A stretch of 64,000 bases of DNA. Source: Nitrospira defluvii. Its GTDB lineage: Bacteria; Nitrospirota; Nitrospiria; Nitrospirales; Nitrospiraceae. This document shows positions 55,353 through 62,899 of this stretch, piece after piece. Numbering within the stretch: the stretch's first letter is position 1; each line of letters starts with the position of its first letter. The notes under the pieces were generated by a model. The model searched no databases. It was given only the letters and a program-made list of their open reading frames with translations, and had not been told where the DNA came from. Made by a program: the position numbers and the translations under genes. The stretch lies in contig NZ_CAJNBJ010000017.1 in assembly GCF_905220995.1 (NCBI RefSeq), forward strand, positions 62,001 to 126,000, given 5' to 3'.

Positions 55353-56609
55353 TCAGGAGGAGACAGCTTTCAAAACGACCGCCGCGTTGTTGCTGCCGAA
55401 TCCAAATGCATTGATCAGGGCCACCTTCGCCTTGCGCGTCTGTGGGTTCTTCGACAGGCCCGCTAGGGCGCAAGCCGGGTCAGGATCGTCCAGGTTGAGC
55501 GTGGGATGCACCTGTCCGCTCGTGAGCGTGAGGGCGGAGACCACTCCGGCGAGTGAGCCGGCCGCGCCGAGGGTATGGCCCACCAGCGACTTGGTGGCGT
55601 TCACGGCGAGTTTGTCCGCGCGTGATTTAAAGACCAGGCGGATAGCCTTGACTTCCACCGCATCGCCGACCGTGGTCGACGTCGCGTGGGCGTTGATGTA
55701 ATCGACGTGCGCCGGCGTCACGCCCGCATCCTTCAGTGCCAGCCGCATGGTCGTGGCGACTTCCTCACCATCCTCCCGGGGAATGACCATGTGATGGGCC
55801 TCGCTCGTCGCGGCATACCCGGCCACTTCGGCATATATCCTGGCCTTGCGTTTCTTGGCGTGGGGCAACGATTCGAGGATCAAGGCTCCGGCGCCTTCAC
55901 CCATGACGAACCCGTCTCGTCCACGGTCGAAGGGACGCGAGGCTTTCTCCGGGGCATCGTTATACTTCGTGGAGAGGGCCCGAAGCGAGCAAAATCCGGC
56001 GAACACCAGAGGGGTAATGCTGGCGTCTGCGCCGACCACGATCACGGCATCGGCCGTGCCGGCGCGAATGGCATGCATGGCCTGTCCCAAGGCATGGGCA
56101 CTCGAGGAGCAGGCGGTGGAAATCGTAAGGTTCGGACCTTTCGCCCCATAGGCCACGGCCACGATCCCGGAGGCGGAGTTCAGCGTGATGACCGGGATAA
56201 AATTCGGATGCACCCGGTGGGGACGTTTCTGTTCATAGAGTTGGGTGATCTCGCGTTCGCCCATCACCATTCCGCCCATACCGGCGCCGACGATCACGCC
56301 CACCCGGTGCGGGTCTTCGCGGTTCATCTTGAAGTCGGCATCGGCGAGCGCTTCCTTGGCGGCCACGAGTGCGAACTGGGCATAACGATCCACACGATCG
56401 CCCTGGCCGGCGGGGAGATGCTGGTCTGGCGAGAAGTCGACGATGCGCCCCGCAATGCGCGACCGATAGCCTTCCAGCGGAAACGGATCGAAGGAGGGAA
56501 TGGCGGAAATTCCGGATCGGCCTTCCAGCGCCGCTTTCCAGAACTGCGGCACCCCAATGCCGATGGGGGAGACGACTCCCAGCCCTGTGATCACGACCCT
56601 CGTCGACAT
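55353..56609 (-). CDS. fabF: 3-oxoacyl-ACP synthase II
   Basis: A 418-aa beta-ketoacyl-ACP synthase. The Cys-His-His triad is C167 in TACSSSAHALG, H308 in YINAHATST and H345 in LVGHTLGAAG. ITGLGVVSPIG is the usual N-terminus. It elongates acyl-ACP in fatty acid synthesis, and its length is normal for FabF. The unusual acyl carrier protein and lpxD follow, so it may serve a lipid-A-linked pathway. A short perfect inverted repeat (CCACAG/CTGTGG, 56673-56690) lies between it and lptG, without a T-run. Confidence 0.95.
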   Translation of the reverse strand: MSTRVVITGLGVVSPIGIGVPQFWKAALEGRSGISAIPSFDPFPLEGYRSRIAGRIVDFSPDQHLPAGQGDRVDRYAQFALVAAKEALADADFKMNREDPHRVGVIVGAGMGGMVMGEREITQLYEQKRPHRVHPNFIPVITLNSASGIVAVAYGAKGPNLTISTACSSSAHALGQAMHAIRAGTADAVIVVGADASITPLVFAGFCSLRALSTKYNDAPEKASRPFDRGRDGFVMGEGAGALILESLPHAKKRKARIYAEVAGYAATSEAHHMVIPREDGEEVATTMRLALKDAGVTPAHVDYINAHATSTTVGDAVEVKAIRLVFKSRADKLAVNATKSLVGHTLGAAGSLAGVVSALTLTSGQVHPTLNLDDPDPACALAGLSKNPQTRKAKVALINAFGFGSNNAAVVLKAVSS

Positions 56610-56737
56610 ACAACCCTTTCGCTGACGCGTGATGATGAGGTGTGCGGCCTGTCTACTTACCGCACGGGGGCGCCACAGTCAATGCTGTGGACATGAATGA
56701 CGCAAGAACGCCGCAGGCGGACCATGTCAGCGTCCTT

Positions 56738-57829
56738 TCAGTAGCGCACCTTTAATAAGAGATACAAGCCGAACGTCAGAAAGACCACATTAGCCATCCA
56801 TCCGGCCAGCAGAGGAGACAGAGCGCCTCCGCGTCCGAGCGCAATGGCCACGGAGTGGGTGGACCAGTAAAAAAAACCCACAGCCATCGCTTGGCCGATC
56901 CCCATCGCCATTCCGCTCCCACGGACGCCCGTGCGACGAAGGCTCAAGGCGATGCCGACGATCACCATGATCAGCGTGACGCAGGGAAAAGCGATACGCC
57001 CGTAATAGTCCGTCAGCAGTCTCGGCAGGAGCGTCCCACCCAACTGCAACCGATCGACGTAGGCGCGAATCTCCCGCAGGGTCATCGTCTCCGGGTCCAA
57101 CTCCGCCCAGGTGGTGAAGTCGTCGGGAATGTGGGGAAGTGCCAACGGCCGCGTCTGAAAGCTGGTGACCGACACGGTGCCGTCCTCGCGGAATGCCCTG
57201 GTGATGCCCTCCTGCAGGGCCCAGCCCTGTGGTGAATAGACCGCGCGCTTGGCCTCCGCGATTTCTTCGAGTTGGAACGTCGGGCTGAGGCGATAGAGGC
57301 GAATGTTGCGCAGCACCGCGCCGCCTGGATCAATCGTGTCGATGTTCATCAAGGCCTGGCCGCCGAGGCTCACCCAGGGCTGCGCCGCCTTCAGCGACAC
57401 CGGCGCGCTACGTTTCTCGATCTGCGTCGTCTTGATCTGTTCCGCCTTGGCCAGGGCCAGTGGAATGACGGTGGAACTGAACAGGAACAGCACCATCGCC
57501 AGCACCGTGCCCAGAAAGATGAACGGGGAGGTGATCCAATAGAGACTGATACCGCAGCTGCGCATGGCCGTGATTTCATGACTGCGCGAAAGCAGGCCGA
57601 TGGTCAACAGGGTCGCCATCAACACCGCCAGTGGGGCGATCTGATACGAGATGGCCGGCATTTTCAAGACGAAGTAGGCCAGCACATCCAGCGCATGCGC
57701 GTCATATCGCAAGAATCGGCGGACCTTTTCGAAAAAGTCGATGACGAGGTAGATCGTCATGAGCCCGGAGAAGCACATGCCGAAAATCTTCACGTACTCG
57801 CGCAGCATGTAGCGGAAGAGAATGTTCAT
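56738..57829 (-). CDS. lptG: LPS export permease LptG
   Basis: A 363-aa YjgP/YjgQ-family permease. Six helices surround a large beta-jellyroll periplasmic domain. MLREYVKIFGMCFSGLMTIYLVIDFFEKV and LIGLLSRSHEITAMRSCGISLY are family landmarks; the latter contains the coupling helix. It exports lipopolysaccharide with LptF and the LptB ATPase. The LptF/LptG assignment follows gene order: this gene is downstream. The start at 57829 has GAAGAGAATG-type context. Confidence 0.92.
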   Translation of the reverse strand: MNILFRYMLREYVKIFGMCFSGLMTIYLVIDFFEKVRRFLRYDAHALDVLAYFVLKMPAISYQIAPLAVLMATLLTIGLLSRSHEITAMRSCGISLYWITSPFIFLGTVLAMVLFLFSSTVIPLALAKAEQIKTTQIEKRSAPVSLKAAQPWVSLGGQALMNIDTIDPGGAVLRNIRLYRLSPTFQLEEIAEAKRAVYSPQGWALQEGITRAFREDGTVSVTSFQTRPLALPHIPDDFTTWAELDPETMTLREIRAYVDRLQLGGTLLPRLLTDYYGRIAFPCVTLIMVIVGIALSLRRTGVRGSGMAMGIGQAMAVGFFYWSTHSVAIALGRGGALSPLLAGWMANVVFLTFGLYLLLKVRY

Positions 57830-57833
57830 GGTG

Positions 57834-58919
57834 TTATTGCCGGCTCACGCGATAGAACCAGAAAATCGTGACGATGGTAAAGACGACGTTGGGTAACCAG
57901 GCGCCGGCAAACGGAGAGATCCAGAGCGTGGTGACCAGAAATTCACAGGCGACGTTGAGGACATAATAGGCGATGACGACCAGCACCCCGACCGCAAACC
58001 CGCCGATGCTGCCGGAACGTTTGGAGACGATCCCGACCGGCACCCCCAGAATGCAGAACACCAGTGAGGCCGCCGGGAATGCCAGGTCCTTATAGTATTC
58101 CATCATGCGCCGGAGCGCATTGGTATCGGTCCATCCGGTACTCTCCAGCTTCGCACGGATCACGTCCATCGGGGTGCGCTCTTCGGCTCCATACAGGCTG
58201 GCGTTGATGCTCAGCTTCAGATCGTACGCCGCGAACGAAATTTTTTGATACTCCTCGGCGTTTTGGGGGCGGCTGTGAATCACGCCGTTCATCAGCCGCA
58301 GTGCCACCTGGCTGCTGGCCGGGTCGGTCATGACCTGGTACTGCTGCGCCACGATGATGCGCGGGTCGGCCGGGTTTCGCTCGTCGGCCACAAAGATCCC
58401 GCGATTGTCCCGTCCTTCCTGCGCGTCGGGTACGTAGATCACCATCTTCGGGATGGCTTCATTGAAGACGCCGCGATCGAGTTCCAGCACGAGTTCGTCA
58501 CGCAGCAGGTTCAGCGCCACCTTCTTCATATTGACGTTGCTCCAGGGCTGGCCGTATTGCGCCATGATGAGCGTCAACCCGCAGACCAATGCCGCAAACA
58601 GAAACACCGGCTGTGACAGTCGCAGGAGACTGAACCCGGCGGCGCGCATGGCCACCAGTTCCTTATCGAGCGACAAGCGGCCGAAGGCCGTGATGGAGGC
58701 GATGATGCCGGCAATGGGCAGCGTCAGCACGAGGAACGAGGGAAGCAGATGGGCAAACACCTTGAGCACTGAGAGGAAGCCGATGCCCTTCGTGACCAGC
58801 AGCTCCACCAGGCGGAGCAATTCCTTCGTGAGCATCACGAAGCAGAGCGCGCCCAGGCTGATGCAAAATGGCGAGAGGAGTTCGCGAAAGATATAACGAT
58901 CGAGGATGGTGTGCAGCAC
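57834..58919 (-). CDS. lptF: LPS export permease LptF
   Basis: A 361-aa YjgP/YjgQ-family permease, upstream partner of lptG. HTILDRYIFRELLSPFCISLG is the usual start, and DKELVAMRAAGFSLLRLSQPV is the coupling region. The periplasmic beta domain follows. I start at GTG 58919, because the open frame to 59048 would run through a strong sigma70 promoter at 58960-58988. The two permeases are four bases apart. The start is less certain than the product. Confidence 0.9.
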   Translation of the reverse strand: MLHTILDRYIFRELLSPFCISLGALCFVMLTKELLRLVELLVTKGIGFLSVLKVFAHLLPSFLVLTLPIAGIIASITAFGRLSLDKELVAMRAAGFSLLRLSQPVFLFAALVCGLTLIMAQYGQPWSNVNMKKVALNLLRDELVLELDRGVFNEAIPKMVIYVPDAQEGRDNRGIFVADERNPADPRIIVAQQYQVMTDPASSQVALRLMNGVIHSRPQNAEEYQKISFAAYDLKLSINASLYGAEERTPMDVIRAKLESTGWTDTNALRRMMEYYKDLAFPAASLVFCILGVPVGIVSKRSGSIGGFAVGVLVVIAYYVLNVACEFLVTTLWISPFAGAWLPNVVFTIVTIFWFYRVSRQ

Positions 58920-58959
58920 GGAGACGGTCGGGGTCCTACATCGGAAGATTGGTTGCTGC

Positions 58960-58988
58960 ACTATAGAAGAGTCTGCCTGGGTTGTAAA
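58960..58988 (-). promoter_or_regulatory. Sigma70-type promoter for lptF-lptG
   Basis: On the minus strand TTTACA (58983-58988) and TATAGT (58960-58965) are separated by 17 bases, close to the consensus in both boxes. The predicted transcript begins near 58953, about 34 bases before GTG 58919. Confidence 0.72.
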
Positions 58989-59020
58989 CAGATCAGATAG
59001 GCCAGGGCCAAAAGATACGC

Positions 59021-59049
59021 TTGACAAGCATTGCACCCCATGGTACACC
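59021..59049 (+). promoter_or_regulatory. Candidate promoter for the cold-shock gene
   Basis: TTGACA (59021-59026), a 17-base spacer and TACACC (59044-59049) preceded by TGG, an extended -10 feature. The -35 box is perfect and the -10 is weak. It would give a 5' leader of about 170 bases before the cold-shock ORF. Confidence 0.5.
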
Positions 59050-59227
59050 GCTGCGCACTTTTCTGTAGGTCAAGATGGTTCGGGTTGATCATTGTCTCAG
59101 CGCCCCCGGAAGAGCCACCGCGCCCGCCGCTGTTCTCTCTCTTTTTTATCGTCATTATTTCATGTCAAGCAGGCCAGCAGGCGCTGATGCGCTCATTATG
59201 TTCGTGCGTTGAGAAAAGGAGGACTGT

Positions 59228-59446
59228 ATGAAGACGAAGGGCACGGTGAAGTGGTTTAATGATCGCAAGGGGTTCGGATTTATCCGGCTCGATGGCGGAG
59301 ACGATGTCTTCGTGCATTACTCTGCGCTGCAAGGCGAGGGATTCAAAACCCTGAAAGAGGGTGAGAACGTCGAGTTCGACATCGTCCAGGGTGCCAAAGG
59401 CCCCCAGGCGGCGAACGTGTTGAAGGACCTCGCGCCGGCTCCTTAG
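59228..59446 (+). CDS. Cold-shock domain protein
   Basis: A 72-aa CspA-family nucleic-acid chaperone. KGFGFI (RNP1) and VFVHYSAL (RNP2) are present, and [14 protein letters not shown] is the family start. It binds single-stranded RNA or DNA. AAGGAGG precedes ATG 59228. It appears to have its own promoter and a terminator at 59471-59499. Confidence 0.97.
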   Translation: MKTKGTVKWFNDRKGFGFIRLDGGDDVFVHYSALQGEGFKTLKEGENVEFDIVQGAKGPQAANVLKDLAPAP

Positions 59447-59470
59447 GCGGCTGGGCCTCTACGTAGTCCA

Positions 59471-59499
59471 GCGGCCCCTCCGCCCTATCGAGGGGCCGC
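59471..59499 (+). terminator. Strong hairpin downstream of the cold-shock gene
   Basis: GCGGCCCCTC (59471-59480) and GAGGGGCCGC (59490-59499) make a perfect 10-bp stem with a nine-base loop. The following T-run is weak (GGTTTCCCC), so termination may be partial. Confidence 0.65.
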
Positions 59500-59575
59500 A
59501 GGTTTCCCCGGCAATACCCGCTCGAAGACCCGCTCCAGACGCCGCGTTTGCGCTGTCGCTCTTTTATCCATTTGT

Positions 59576-59604
59576 TTGACAAAGAATTCGTTGACTGTTA
59601 GCGT
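59576..59604 (+). promoter_or_regulatory. Candidate promoter for the TPR gene
   Basis: TTGACA (59576-59581), a 17-base spacer and TAGCGT (59599-59604). The -35 is perfect and the -10 poor. The predicted start lies about 25 bases before the coding region. Confidence 0.4.
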
Positions 59605-59633
59605 GGACTCTCAACGTCGGGTGAGGAGTCTCC

Positions 59634-61541
59634 TTGGCTGTCGACCGTCGAACAGTGCTTCAGAACGCGCAGCTCTTCGCGTCCAAAGGGCAGTATGAGG
59701 CAGCCATCGCCGAATGGCGGAAGCTGACCACGGACACACCCGCCGACGGAACCATCTTCAACTCCATCGGCGACCTCCAACTCAAACGCAACGCCACCCC
59801 TGATGCCGTCACCGCGTTCCTCCAGGCGGCCGGTGCGTTCCGTTCGGAAGGGTCGGTCCTCAAGGCCATCGCCGCCTATAAGAAGATTCTCAAAGTCGAT
59901 CCCACCCGCATCGAAATCTATCGGCATCTCGGCGATCTCAACGCGGAACGCGGCCTGCTGAGTAGTGCCGTCCAGGATTATCTGACGGCAGGCAAACACT
60001 ACGCGAAGGACGGACGGAACAAAGAAGCCCTGGAGATCTATCGAAAGATCGTCGCGCAAGACCCCTCGAATATGGAGGCACAGCTCCGCGTCGCGGAACT
60101 CTGTGTGCAGGAAGGGCTGGTCGACGAAGCGGTGCGGATGTATCTCCAACTCGGACGGGAACAGTCTGCCGCGCAACAGTATGAGCAGGCCAAAGCCATG
60201 TACACCGTGGTGCTGCGGTTGGACCCGGAGAACGCTGAGGCCAAAGAAATCACGACGATGATGGAGACGGGCGGTGGCCCGTCGGCCGCTTCCTCGCGCG
60301 CAGCCAAACCGGCCGCCGCCTCGTCCAAACCGGGAGACGCCGGCGATTTGATGGCCGAAGCCACCCGCCGCATCGAAGAAGGTCAGTACGCGGGCGCCGA
60401 GGCGATGTTGACCCAACTGTTGAGCCGCGAGCCGGGCAATCCGGAAATCTGCCAGCTCCTGGCGCGCATGCACCTCTTGCAGGGGAACCTGGTGGTGGCG
60501 CTCGGGGAGTATCGATTCCTGGCCGGAGGTGCCCTCCGTGCGCAGGACTATGTGATGGCCGAGTCGCTCATCTCAGACTATCTCAAAGTAGAACCCTGTT
60601 CTGTGCCCATGTTGGAACTACTGGGCGAGTTGTACCAGGAAAAAGGCGATCCCGCGACGGCGGCGCAGCATTTCGGGCGGGCGGTCGAGATTCTGTTGGA
60701 GCATCCGGAGCCAGGCATGCCCACCTTGCCGGCCGAGTTGTTTGAAAAGGTGCAGGCGTTGGCGCCGGGCAGTGCCATCGCGCGCAAGCTTGCGCCGGCA
60801 TTTGATCCCAACGCCGGGTCGACCCCCGAGCCGGAACCCCTTGCGCCCATGATGGCGGCGGTTCCACCGCCGGTGCCTGAGCCCGAATCGGTCCCTGCGG
60901 TCAAGCCCGCTGAACCGGTGGCGGAGGCGCCCTTGAGAATTCTGGATGCCTCGGCGCCTTCGGCCCAGGCTGCACGCGTCCCGCCCCCTATGGTGGAGCC
61001 GGTTGTGGTACAGGCTGCACCGCCACCTGTCCAGCCCGCCGAGCCCGTGCTTGATACCGTGGCTCAGCCCGCTCCTCCGGTGGTGCCGCCTGTCGTCGAG
61101 CCTCCTGCCGAAACCGTGGATGCGGAAACCCGATACGCCCTCGGCATGGCCTATAAGGATATGGGGTTGTGGGAAGAGGCGAAGGAAGAGTTTCTGTCGT
61201 CGATGAAGGATTCAGGCTTCTTTGTCGATTCCTGCATGATGATGGCACTCTGCTGCAAAGAACAAGGTCACCCGGAGCAAGCCGTGCAACTGTTGGAACG
61301 GCTGATTGCCGACTCGCGTTGCCGCGGCGGCAATGCCCAGCTCGTACGCTACGAGTTGGGGCTGTTGTACGAAAAGACCGGTGCGCGTGATCGAGCCCTC
61401 AGCATGTACCAATCGATTTCCACGTTCCACGATGTTCCCCGACGAGTCGAAGCCTTGCGTCTCCAGCTGGTGAACGGGAATGCCCACACGGGCGTCTCTG
61501 CCGCCACCCAGTCGAGTTCCTTCCCGCTTGCCGGCCGTTAA
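59634..61541 (+). CDS. Large TPR-repeat protein
   Basis: A 635-aa protein with tetratricopeptide repeats in the first 370 residues (QYEAAIAEWRKL, AIAAYKKILKVDP, ALEIYRKIVAQDP and more), a Pro/Ala/Glu/Val-rich linker at about 395-500, and a second set of repeats at the end (RYALGMAYKDMGLWEEAKEEF). No signal peptide is evident, so it may be a cytoplasmic scaffold. GAGGAG is five bases before TTG 59634, the likely start. The partner is unknown. Confidence 0.85.
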   Translation: MAVDRRTVLQNAQLFASKGQYEAAIAEWRKLTTDTPADGTIFNSIGDLQLKRNATPDAVTAFLQAAGAFRSEGSVLKAIAAYKKILKVDPTRIEIYRHLGDLNAERGLLSSAVQDYLTAGKHYAKDGRNKEALEIYRKIVAQDPSNMEAQLRVAELCVQEGLVDEAVRMYLQLGREQSAAQQYEQAKAMYTVVLRLDPENAEAKEITTMMETGGGPSAASSRAAKPAAASSKPGDAGDLMAEATRRIEEGQYAGAEAMLTQLLSREPGNPEICQLLARMHLLQGNLVVALGEYRFLAGGALRAQDYVMAESLISDYLKVEPCSVPMLELLGELYQEKGDPATAAQHFGRAVEILLEHPEPGMPTLPAELFEKVQALAPGSAIARKLAPAFDPNAGSTPEPEPLAPMMAAVPPPVPEPESVPAVKPAEPVAEAPLRILDASAPSAQAARVPPPMVEPVVVQAAPPPVQPAEPVLDTVAQPAPPVVPPVVEPPAETVDAETRYALGMAYKDMGLWEEAKEEFLSSMKDSGFFVDSCMMMALCCKEQGHPEQAVQLLERLIADSRCRGGNAQLVRYELGLLYEKTGARDRALSMYQSISTFHDVPRRVEALRLQLVNGNAHTGVSAATQSSSFPLAGR

Positions 61542-61570
61542 CCCGGCGCACCTGAAGCGCATCGTCCATG

Positions 61571-62569
61571 TCAGAGTGTGGAGCCAGACAGGCCCTGTCG
61601 CGCTTCAATCTGATTGACTTGATTCGGGGCCGCTCTCCCCGCACAGATCGCCGCAATATTTTCCAGGCAGATCATCCCCATCCGGACCCTGGTCGCCAAT
61701 GTGGCGCTCCCGAGGTGCGGCAGCAGCACGACCTGCCGCAGTTCCCTCAGGCTGGGATGGAACAGGGGTTCCTGCTCGAACACGTCCAACCCCGCGCCGG
61801 CCAGGCGACGTTGGAGCAGCGCGTCGACTAAGGCGGATTCTTCCACCACCGGGCCGCGCGACGTATTGATGAGAAACGCCGTCGGTTTCATGAGGGCCAG
61901 CTGACGCGCGCCGATCAGATGATGGGTGTCAGGCGTGAGCGGCACATGCAGGCTCACGAAGTCGGCCTCCTTTAACAGGTCCGGAAGGGACCTCACTTCC
62001 CACTGTGACGGCAGCCAGTCGGGGCTGCGGGGCGTGCGCGACGTGTAACAGACGCGCATGTTGAAACCAGTGGCCCGTTGTGCGACCGCCTGTCCGATAC
62101 GGCCCATGCCGATGATACCCAGCGTTTTACCCGACACATCGGTGCCGAGCATCTGCGTTGGGGCCCACCCGGACCAGTCGCCGGATCGTACGTAGGCATC
62201 GCCTTCAGCCACCCGCCGTGCCACCGCCAGGAGCAACGCCCAGGTCAGATCCGCGGTGGAGTCCGTCAAGACGTCCGGGGTGTTGGTCACCACGATCCCG
62301 CGTGCCGACGCGGCGGCAAGGTCGATGTTGTTATAGCCTACGGCATAGTTAGCCAGAATCGTGAGACGAGTCGCCGCGGCCAGCATGGACGCATCGATAC
62401 GGTCGGTGAGGGTGCAGATGGCGGCGTCGGCTTCGCATAATCCCGCGGCCAAGGTGTCATGAGCCGGGGCGGCATCGCGAGGTTCGTTCAGCAGCTGATA
62501 CTGCTGTCGTGCGGCAGCCATGACCGGATCGGGAAGCAGGCGGGAGATATACAAGCGTGGAGCTGCCAT
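61571..62569 (-). CDS. D-2-hydroxyacid dehydrogenase (glyoxylate/hydroxypyruvate reductase-like)
   Basis: A 332-aa NAD(P)-dependent enzyme. GMGRIG (residues 154-159) binds the cofactor and R238, E267 and H285 form the catalytic set (NTSRGP, FEQEP, LPHLGSAT). YAVGYNNIDLAAASARGIVVTNTPDVLTDSTADL is typical of glyoxylate reductases (GyaR). It reduces glyoxylate or hydroxypyruvate to the 2-hydroxyacid. It converges with the TPR gene; a hydroxyacid oxidase follows on the other strand. Confidence 0.93.
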   Translation of the reverse strand: MAAPRLYISRLLPDPVMAAARQQYQLLNEPRDAAPAHDTLAAGLCEADAAICTLTDRIDASMLAAATRLTILANYAVGYNNIDLAAASARGIVVTNTPDVLTDSTADLTWALLLAVARRVAEGDAYVRSGDWSGWAPTQMLGTDVSGKTLGIIGMGRIGQAVAQRATGFNMRVCYTSRTPRSPDWLPSQWEVRSLPDLLKEADFVSLHVPLTPDTHHLIGARQLALMKPTAFLINTSRGPVVEESALVDALLQRRLAGAGLDVFEQEPLFHPSLRELRQVVLLPHLGSATLATRVRMGMICLENIAAICAGRAAPNQVNQIEARQGLSGSTL

Positions 62570-62899
62570 GGAGGCCTCGCTGGACTGAGGAGCATCTTAG
62601 CGAATCGCACGCCAGGCAACAACCGGCTTCTCCTGTCGTCAGCCGAGCGAGGAGCAGTTTTTGAAAACACTCGATGGTGGCACAGTTCGCTCCCATTCAC
62701 TCCTGTGCGGTGTCGGTTTGGCCGTCACCCGCAGGATGCGCAAAAAGGCCGTCCTCATAACCCGCCGTTCGTGAAACGTCGTGCGTCTCTCGTGACAGCT
62801 CGGTTGCGGACTCTGACGATTGACGCTTCACGGATGTCGAGAACGCCGCTGGCGGACTTTTTCCGTATCCTGCTAGAATGCGGCAGCGTACACACAAGC
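62570..62899 (+). other. Divergent intergenic region
   Basis: No gene is supported between the D-2-hydroxyacid dehydrogenase and the FAD oxidase, which are transcribed away from each other. An extended -10 (TGCTAGAAT) at 62871-62879 may be the oxidase promoter. Short open frames here have no family likeness. Confidence 0.5.
62871..62879 (+). promoter_or_regulatory. Extended -10 for the FAD-linked oxidase
   Basis: TGCTAGAAT matches TGnTATAAT closely, and the gene starts 21 bases later. No clear -35 is seen, as can happen with extended -10 promoters. Confidence 0.4.

Noticed and set aside
56673-56690. CCACAG/CTGTGG inverted repeat between lptG and fabF
   Set aside because: The stem is only six bases and no T-run follows on either strand, so it is not a convincing terminator.
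55686-56696. 336-codon open frame antisense to fabF on the plus strand
   Set aside because: It mirrors fabF, has no ribosome-binding site and shows low-complexity Gly/His/Arg composition typical of antisense frames in GC-rich DNA.
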